Assembly (NCBI GenBank): GCA_951640165.1
Contig: OX621265.1
Coordinates: 18,365,001 to 18,429,000, forward strand
Source: Pseudoips prasinana
Taxonomy: Eukaryota > Arthropoda > Insecta > Lepidoptera > Nolidae
Direction of reading: 5' to 3'
DNA length: 64,000 nt
Under the pieces are notes generated by a model. The model searched no databases and had not been told where the DNA came from. It saw only the letters and a program-made list of their open reading frames with translations. Positions 57,600-64,000 of the stretch are shown here, piece by piece; the stretch's first letter is position 1, and each line of letters opens with the position of its first letter. The position numbers were made by a program, and so were the translations under genes.

Positions 57600-57849
57600 G
57601 GCCCTGATCTCTGCTCTACAACTATGCGTAAGACTACCTATAACATCACTACTTTTGTTAAAATGTACTGACGCCGCACATGAAGCTACCCCAATCTGTC
57701 AAATTTCCCCAATTGAAAGTGAACCTTATGCTTTTGTGTTAAGCTGAAAATCTATGAAAGAAATTTGGCAGATTGGGGTAGCTGGATATGCTGGCGTCTG
57801 TACTGTGGCATGAATGTCCACATCTTTATGTAGAAACATTATAATATCG

Positions 57850-58365
57850 AGAAATAAAGTATTATTTTTATAATTCCTTTATTTATTTATTTTCTTATTT
57901 CATACATTTTTCAATATAAAATAAAATGTATATAGATAAAAGTATAAAACTTGAGAGGTGTCAAGGGACACCCGGATGGAACAAAGTTATTTCTTATTAT
58001 TTATTATGTACAAAAAACCTGTATACACTCAACAAAAATAATTTTCGCGACACCACACTGTTCAATGCGAAATAGAAATGAAAATATATGGCTTGCTTTC
58101 TATAAGAGAGAGAGAGACAGACAGAGAAACATGCGCACGCCGCACAGCTGCAAAAAGTGTCGACACAACTTTTCGTAAGATTTTTTTCCGTCTAGCCCCC
58201 TTTTACAAAATTGGATCTGCAACCGGCAGCAGGAACAGGGTCCATGTTACTGGAGGTTACGGCTCTAAAAACCGGAACCTCCCTGACAATACGAGCCATA
58301 TCCAAAAGCACTGCTTTTTAATCTGTTTCTTGATCCATCCTAAATACGTCTCATTAGGGAGTTTG
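57850..58365. other. No feature recognised
   Basis: Low-complexity AG repeat at 58107-58130. No gene or known repeat. Confidence 0.3.
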
Positions 58366-58369
58366 ATAC

Positions 58370-58560
58370 TCTAGTTCGAATGACATTACCTCGATGGACA
58401 TTACCTCTATGTCTCTAGCTCGACGGTACCCTTCACCGATGGTTCGTTACCTCAAAAGATCACTACCTCGAAGGATCTCTTCCTCGACGGGTCTTTTCTT
58501 CGATGGTACATTTGATCGATGGATTGTTACCTCGAACAATCATCAAAAGTACAGTAAAGG
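58370..58560 (+). repeat. Degenerate tandem repeat of about 17-20 bp
   Basis: Variants of 'ttacctcgatgg' recur about nine times (for example 58387, 58403, 58450, 58466, 58485 and 58529). Confidence 0.7.
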
Positions 58561-58924
58561 TAAAGTATTTGTGTGTGTAACTGAAAGGTGTAAAAATACT
58601 AGTGAATTAAAATTAATATCGATATAATAATAGAGGCAACATAATTATTGTGATAATAAATGAAGGTAGGTACACATATTTTTGGGCTCTTTGCTTTTAA
58701 GCCAGTGAGCGAAACAGATTTGTTTACAATCATACTTATCTTATCCTTTGTCTGTCATCTTCATATTCTAGCAGAATTGCCATTCATCGATTTATATTCT
58801 CATATCCCTTGGACGTGCCATGATTGATGACTTGAGACTTGGCTGTTTTTTAAGTCTAACATGGTAGCAGACCCAAAAGTCAAGTTGGCGTACAAATTTG
58901 TTTAAGTTCCTAGGCACTTCAAGG

Positions 58925-58975
58925 CTTGGCTCGAACGCTCGAACATGGGCAGTATGTTCGAGCGTTCGAACCCAG
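58925..58975. repeat. Short hairpin of GTTCGAGCGTTCGAAC type
   Basis: 'gaacgctcgaacat' and inverse 'atgttcgagcgttc' around 'gggcagt'. Surroundings 58570-59050 show no gene. Confidence 0.7.
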
Positions 58976-59089
58976 CAGCGGCACCGCAATCCGAGGAAGC
59001 GTGTCTCCTCCAAAGTGAGTATTACTACTACCACTAGCGGTGTGCTATCGAACGGAACAGAAAAGGCTCGCTCCCTACATTACCTATAT

Positions 59090-60125
59090 TTTTTTTTGTC
59101 GGGACTATCCCTCCCTCTTAGCCACCACTGCAACTCCTGTAAGCCAGGATCAACAGTGGCACACAATGAAAAGACACTGAGCGGTGAGGCTCAGGCATGT
59201 CCCGGGGAATGGCTTTAACTGTCTTGGATCCCGCAACGAATGAAATCAGAAAGAAAAAAAGGAGGAGTTAAAAATGAATAGTTCCACTTCTCTCCAGAGC
59301 AAAGCGGGAGACAGAATGATATAAAGAGGCTATAGCCTCATTAAACGAGATAATTTCAAACTTGAGAAGCCAGCTGCAAAAGCACCGAGGATCACTTTAA
59401 GGGTCCTAAGTGAGCTGTTATATTTGATTCCAATAGTAGGTATGGCAAAAGCGCTTAAACACACGGAAGTTTTTCCGTGTTGCTACATGATCCGTATAAT
59501 AAACTACTCCAGATATTGGTTGCAAGCTATTTAACATAATATCACGCTGATTTTGCCAGCGATCACACTCCCACAGTATGTGGTGAGTGGTTTGTTCATA
59601 CCTATTCGTTACATGAAGTTGGGCACAGACAGATTGGTGAAGCCACTAATTTGAAAAAATTGCCGTGTCCGGTAAGAAATTGTGCAACACAATGGTCTAT
59701 GATTAGCCAAGTTTTATTTAACCGTTCGCGTACGTCCGGAAAGAACTGGTGCAGATGGCGACCCTTGGTTGAGGTATTCCAAATACATTGCCATTCATTA
59801 AGCAGTTCGTCATTTAAGTTAGCAATCGGCATAAATAGCCTGGATATTTTAGCACGGTCGCGTAATGATAACAAATCATTATTAAAATTTTCTCGCGTAG
59901 AATAATACATCGCTGCTCGTCTTTGAACCTCAAGATCAACCGGAAGTACACCCGTTAGTACCTACAGGTAGGGCCTCTGTGCTTACTGTTCAATAGGCGA
60001 GCAGCTCCCATGGTAGCCCTATCAGCCCACACAGGCCAGCCGTAGCATATACACCCAAGATAGGTTGCCCCGTAAATGATTCTAAGTGTATTACCTGTAT
60101 TATTAAATTCTATGTAGCATACAAG
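59090..60125 (-). pseudogene. R1/I-like LINE, C-terminal coding region and 3' UTR
   Basis: Minus strand from 60125: TLRIIYGATYLGCICYGWPV, then after small breaks GVLPVDLEVQRRAAMYYSTR, then frame 59910-59602: LNDEWQ-like LLNEWQCIWNTSTKGRHLHQ, FFPDVRERLNKTW, FLTGHGNFF, CLCPTSCNE. RNase H-like and zinc-knuckle surroundings of R1/I-type LINEs. The 3' UTR runs to about 59100. The family tail is also found at 21090 (-) and 43100 (+). Confidence 0.8.
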
Positions 60126-60129
60126 CAAT

Positions 60130-60600
60130 ACATAGATATAAGTGCAACCATAACTTTTTATGATTTCATTGGCATCCGAAAAGACGCCTACACATCAGTT
60201 TCCAGCACGAACATTTTCGGTATTCATAACTTTTTAACGGCTCTGTTATCCGCCAAAACAGTAATACGAGTAGGTAGTAGATAAATGACTGGTTAGAAAA
60301 ATCGTCATCTTTTTTATAAATATGTAAAGAAAGAGTATTTCTTTAATTAAACCATAAGTGCATGGCATAGATAAAGAAATATATTATTTTCTTTTCTTTA
60401 TCATGTCATGTCAAATTATACTTTCATATGTAAAATTGTATTAAAATAGAAAATAACGCATTCTAAATAAAAAACGTTAAATGTCGTTTCTTTTGGAAAG
60501 AAAGCAACGCATTGTTTTATTTTTAAATGCCAACGATGTCCTATGAATAGGTATAAAATATAGTTATATTATAAAACGACATTTTTGTTTATTTGATTCA
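60130..60600. other. AT-rich; possible LTR region of the following element
   Basis: No coding. Since a gag-pol starts at 60603, its left LTR and primer-binding site should lie here or further left, but I cannot delimit them without the right LTR. Confidence 0.3.
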
Positions 60601-60811
60601 CAATGGAGAAACTTCGTTTTGAATTCGTATCAGTGAACGCAAATAAACATGGAAGCATTCCTAGCTCGCGAAAATGACCCAACCCAGATTGTGCCGCGGT
60701 AGGCGGGGCTTAAAATTGTGCCGCGGACCGAGTGGGACCGAGTTTGCGCACTACAGGCATCAATGGCGGGCGTCTGTGAGTTATTAGTTTCAGCGTGTTT
60801 AATTTCCAAAA

Positions 60812-60888
60812 ATGCCTTCCTGTGCAGTGAAGTGGTGTATCAATAAATCTCATTTGCATAACAAGAGTGTTGGAATTAGTCATTACGA
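60812..60888 (+). pseudogene. THAP domain exon 1
   Basis: ATG followed by MPSCAVKWCINKSHLHNKS: Met-Pro-x-Cys-x4-Cys is the start of the THAP zinc-binding DNA-recognition domain. Then VGISHY and a consensus donor gtaagt at 60889. Just upstream is a GC-richer leader (60690-60770) that may be the element promoter. Confidence 0.8.
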
Positions 60889-61106
60889 GTAAGTACATCG
60901 CTATATATTTTAATTTTATTAAATATGAAGTCAATCAAATTGACACAAAATATATGGTGATGTTGTTATGCAAACGAATCAATTTATTTATCTACACAAA
61001 AATTATGACCATTTTTTTTTATTTATTACATATATTTTAATCTTAGATAAAATACTCAGCATCTTTAGGGTATGCACAAAGAATGGTAATGGTGGTATTA
61101 AAACAG

Positions 61107-61181
61107 CTTGATTTCTTCAAATTTCCACTCGATCTAAAGCGAAGAGAACTATGGACGAAAATGGTTCGTTTGGAAATGAAT
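61107..61181 (+). pseudogene. THAP domain exon 2 (remnant)
   Basis: After aaacag, the frame LDFFKFPLDLKRRELWTKMV RLEMN (written in two parts) holds the conserved F-x-F-P ... R-x-x-W core of THAP. Its phase (0) does not fit the phase 2 end of exon 1, and no C-x2-H follows, so the gene is broken. Confidence 0.7.
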
Positions 61182-61207
61182 TCAATTCAATTTTATTTAT
61201 ATATTTA

Positions 61208-61498
61208 CAGGGTAACTTGTAAAGCACCAATTACCTCACAGGACTAGATAGCTAAAACCATAAGCAACAACATTTATTTTACAACTTTTGATAATTTGTA
61301 TTTTTTTTTGTAAAAATTCTATATTAATTAATTTAACACTTGAATGTTTATAACTCTACGTGCATCGTAAATAATATGTAACCAGGTGGCTTGCGTAATC
61401 TTTACTTACTCTACAGGCATCGCCGTAGAGTAAGTTGTTGCTTATGGTGTTAGCTTCCTAGTCCTGCGAGGTTGTTGGTATTTTACAAGTAACCCTGC
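61208..61498. mobile_element. Inverted-repeat element nested in the P-like element
   Basis: Left 'cagggtaacttgtaaagcac' ... 'accataagcaacaa' and right, inverse, 'ttgttgcttatggtg' ... 'acaagtaaccctg'; arms about 65 bp, 80-90% alike by eye. It splits the element after THAP exon 2. Confidence 0.75.
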
Positions 61499-64000
61499 AT
61501 ATCTAGATCACCTATAATTTCAAGTCGATTCGTCCACGCGTTTTCAAGATAAAGGGTATTGACAGACAGACGGACGGATGGATAAAGAAGTGAAGGGGGC
61601 CCTAAAAAGTAGTACGTGTTATGTATACCTACGGAAATTGTAAATAATAATTAGTGAATAATTGGTCACAAATTTGTTTTATTTACCTATTATCATAGCA
61701 AATAAACCCATTACTCGCCAAATACTGCTCTATTTAAAGACCTTAGAAAAACTCTTGTCGTAAAGTTCAAGATACTGTATAATTTCTCATAATTCTTTAT
61801 TATTTTAATAATATCAATGTCACGGTGAATTATTTTCGTTGCACTTTATAACATAAAACATCCCTCGGCGAATGTCATGAACATGGTAATTTAGACCGGA
61901 ACATGACGTCATAAAGTCTACTTTTAAAAGGTGTATCTAAGCGGTAATATTTTGGCCAATCAGAGACGGTATTCCGTTGTGTCAGTTTGATTCGGATATT
62001 GGGTCAAAATTTGCGCTTAGTTTCCTTGAAGTAATGCTTCCATGTTTATTTGCGTTCACTGATTCGCATTATTACCAGGAAGTGACGGAAAATCAAATGT
62101 TTATTGTATAACGTGCATTGCCACGAGTGACAACAAAGTGTATGCAATACCAGAAGCACTGCAGTCGGCTGCTCACCATACAGAAATTATAAAGACAGCT
62201 GCTTATAATAAAGTCAAAAATAGTTTATTAAAAAGGTACCAGACTAGAAGAATTTGGATTACAATGACAGAAGAACTTAGAGAAGTTTACATAGATGAGA
62301 GTGGTAACTTGCAATTCGAAGATCAATTTTTGGAAGAATTAAACCAAGAATCACCGGCTGCTTCGTATCAAACCGAAACAGGTACATTAAAAAAAAATTA
62401 TTGAAAAATTCGTTGAAAATAGATAGCCGAGCTTAATAAACATTTCAGAGAACTTTGTGATCGAGAAGTTTACAAGCAAACATTCTAATGCAAACCAGTG
62501 GATTGATTTCTTTGAAAAAGAATGTACGCGCTTTGATGTAACTAAAGATGAAAAAAAAATTGAAATACTCAGATTATTTATGGATAAGTCGTGTGTCGAC
62601 TGGTACAACTCAATGATAATAAAACTAACAATAAATTCAGAATGGTCAACATGGAAAAACAAATTTTGTGAAACATTTGCAAACAAGGGATGGAATCCTG
62701 TGACATCTGCACTATCATTCCAATACAAAGATGGTTCGTTATTGGACTATGCTATAAGAAAAGAAAAACTGTTACTGGACATGAGAAGGTCGATTGATAC
62801 TTGTACCTTAGTGGATCTCATTGCAGCTGGTCTACCAGAATATATTCGTAATAAAATTGATAGAGAAACATTGAAAGATACTGTAGATTTGTTTAATGAA
62901 GTAAATAAATATGCACACATAGTAACTAGAAAAAGCTTTTCAGGACGCAAAATATATAACATAAATACAAGAGATCGTAATAAAAATGAAAAAGTAAATA
63001 TATCGGACTAGAACCGGTGTATTCAACATGGTATGGACGTTGGAAAAAAAAAGTAAATATATGTAAAATTGGCGAAAAATTGAACAAGGGTATTCGTTAT
63101 CACCCTGAATCTATATGTTGGTTCAAAATAAATAAAGCCGATAAGAAAAAGAAAAAGGTTATACAGCATGTAAACAATTCAGTTATAGAAGCTGAGTTAA
63201 ATGAATCACACCAAAAAAACGAATAGTAACACCATTAATACATGTCAAACTATTATTGGATAATAAATTAGAAATATATGGAGTTTATGACCTGGTTCAA
63301 ATGTTTCCCTTATTAATTCTAAGCTATTAAAACTAAAAGGAAAAGGAAACAATTTGAATGAAACCAAATTAGTAACAATTAATGGTGCTAAGAAAACGAG
63401 TGATTTGACAACTTTAAAAATAAAAATCTTTGATTTAGAAAAAGAGGTTGACGTGCACATCATAGATAAGGAAGATTTTAGACACGAATTTTTGATTGGA
63501 TTAGACCTAATCATAAAGTTTAAATTAAATCAAGATGAAAATTTAATAATAACACAGAAACTGAGTCTTACTAATGAAAACGAGAGAGAATAAATTTCTA
63601 CCATTAAAGACAGACAAAACACTGGATTGGACAACACAGAAAATAACGATAATACTTTAAAAGAATACGGAATAAATTTCAATGAACATGTAAAAGTAGA
63701 AGAATTTAAAATGGAAGTAAATCACTTAAGTGAACATCAAAAAAATGAAATAGATGAAATCATTGACAAATATAAATCAGTTTTTGCAAAAGATAAATAT
63801 GATATTGGCATGGTTAATGGATATGAAGCAAGAATAGACTTAATAGTCGACAAGTCTTATATTGTTGTAAGAGGCCTTATAGGTGCACTGTAGAGGATAA
63901 AAAGGAGATAGAAGGGCAAATAGCTAAATTACTAGATAACAAATTGATAGAAGAATCGTACAGTCCATTCGCTGCACCTGTTACTTTAGCATTTAAAAAA

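Larger units (their letters stand above)
60631..62061 (+). mobile_element. P-element-like transposon with THAP exons, inserted in gag
   Basis: Flanking octamers ATTCGTAT (60623-60630) and ATTCGCAT (62062-62069) differ at one base. Termini CAGTGAACGCAAATAAACAT (left) and the exact inverse (right), about 31 bp including GGAAGCATT. A THAP-type coding start is inside at 60812. THAP domain, 31-bp TIRs and 8-bp duplication together fit the P superfamily. The transposase catalytic part is missing. A second inverted-repeat element is nested at about 61208-61498. Confidence 0.85.
60603..64000 (+). pseudogene. Ty3/gypsy-like LTR retrotransposon gag-pol, interrupted, runs off the window
   Basis: The ATG at 60603 starts a gag frame that is cut after about ten codons by a 1,431-bp element and resumes at 62070. 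Gag continues to 62404 and, after breaks, 62457-63011 (EKFTSKHSNANQWIDFFEKE, SEWSTWKNKFCETFANKGW, DLIAAGLPEYIRNKIDRE). A Cys/His zinc-knuckle-like stretch (RYHPESICWFK) is at 63090-63130. An aspartic protease follows: GSNVSLINSKLL after a shift at 63291, then FLIGLDLI at 63490-63515. From 63627 the start of reverse transcriptase, with KYKSVFAKDKYDIG and SPFAAPVTLAFKK at the window end. Stops or shifts near 62404, 63011, 63228, 63291, 63593 and 63885. No envelope gene is seen. Confidence 0.85.

Noticed and set aside
57951..58374. Open frames around an AG repeat
   Set aside because: Overlapping frames with low-complexity content and no domain.
62138..62404. Host gene exon
   Set aside because: The frame is continuous with gag of the gypsy-like element on both sides of the P-like insertion and is followed by gag, protease and RT in order.

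Overview
This is a eukaryotic, AT-rich, intron-bearing window that looks lepidopteran (moth or butterfly). The evidence is a set of tRNA-derived SINEs with a long A/T body, a 5S-rRNA-like SINE, CR1-, RTE- and R1-type LINEs, abundant Helitron-like short elements ending in CTAG, and two multi-exon zinc-finger genes of a type expanded in insects. I cannot name the species. All tRNA-like stretches are SINE heads; I found no free-standing RNA gene.

Two host genes lie head-to-tail on the + strand. Gene 1 (partial, 5' end outside the window) has coding exons 2029-2119, 8650-8823, 12532-12699 and 19665-20722, and ends in nine C2H2 fingers. Gene 2 appears complete: exons 38396-38500, 40446-40574, 42207-42357, 44837-45013 and 50090-50844, about 438 residues, with a split ZAD domain, an acidic linker and seven C2H2 fingers. 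All splice phases match (0-0, 0-1, then 1-1). Each linker exon carries one [V/I]KxE motif, the SUMO-acceptor consensus, and most end in a related acidic peptide. Gene 1 exons 8650-8823 and 12532-12699 are duplicates, and the intron sequence following them is duplicated too. A possible promoter with a non-coding first exon lies at 26360-26578.

The rest is mobile DNA, much of it nested. 1-20,700 (gene 1 and its introns): a LINE inside a SINE, a splice-acceptor-like minisatellite, a 15-bp minisatellite, a mariner relic, two related hAT-like elements (one holding a tiny piggyBac-like element, the other ending 33 bp before an exon), long hairpins and a CR1 LINE. 21,000-38,000 (between the genes): a nearly intact EN-RT LINE, a 5.7-kb composite palindrome with a degenerate CR1-like LINE inside, a GC-rich R1-clade LINE with another R1-like tail inserted in it, and a CR1 copy. 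38,400-50,800 (gene 2 introns): tandem Helitron-like arrays, a perfect 105-bp-arm hairpin, a three-level nest, a hAT-like element and a deleted mariner. 50,900-60,100: RTE, CR1, SINE and foldback fragments and an R1/I-like LINE tail.

From 60,603 to the window end a degraded Ty3/gypsy-like gag-pol runs on the + strand. A 1,431-bp element with 31-bp terminal inverted repeats, an 8-bp target duplication and THAP-domain exons (P-element superfamily) is inserted ten codons into its gag frame. I do not see a wholly new biological system. The most interesting signals are the modular, duplicated ZAD-ZNF linker exons, the P-like element inside gag, and the long hairpins lying in introns of both zinc-finger genes.
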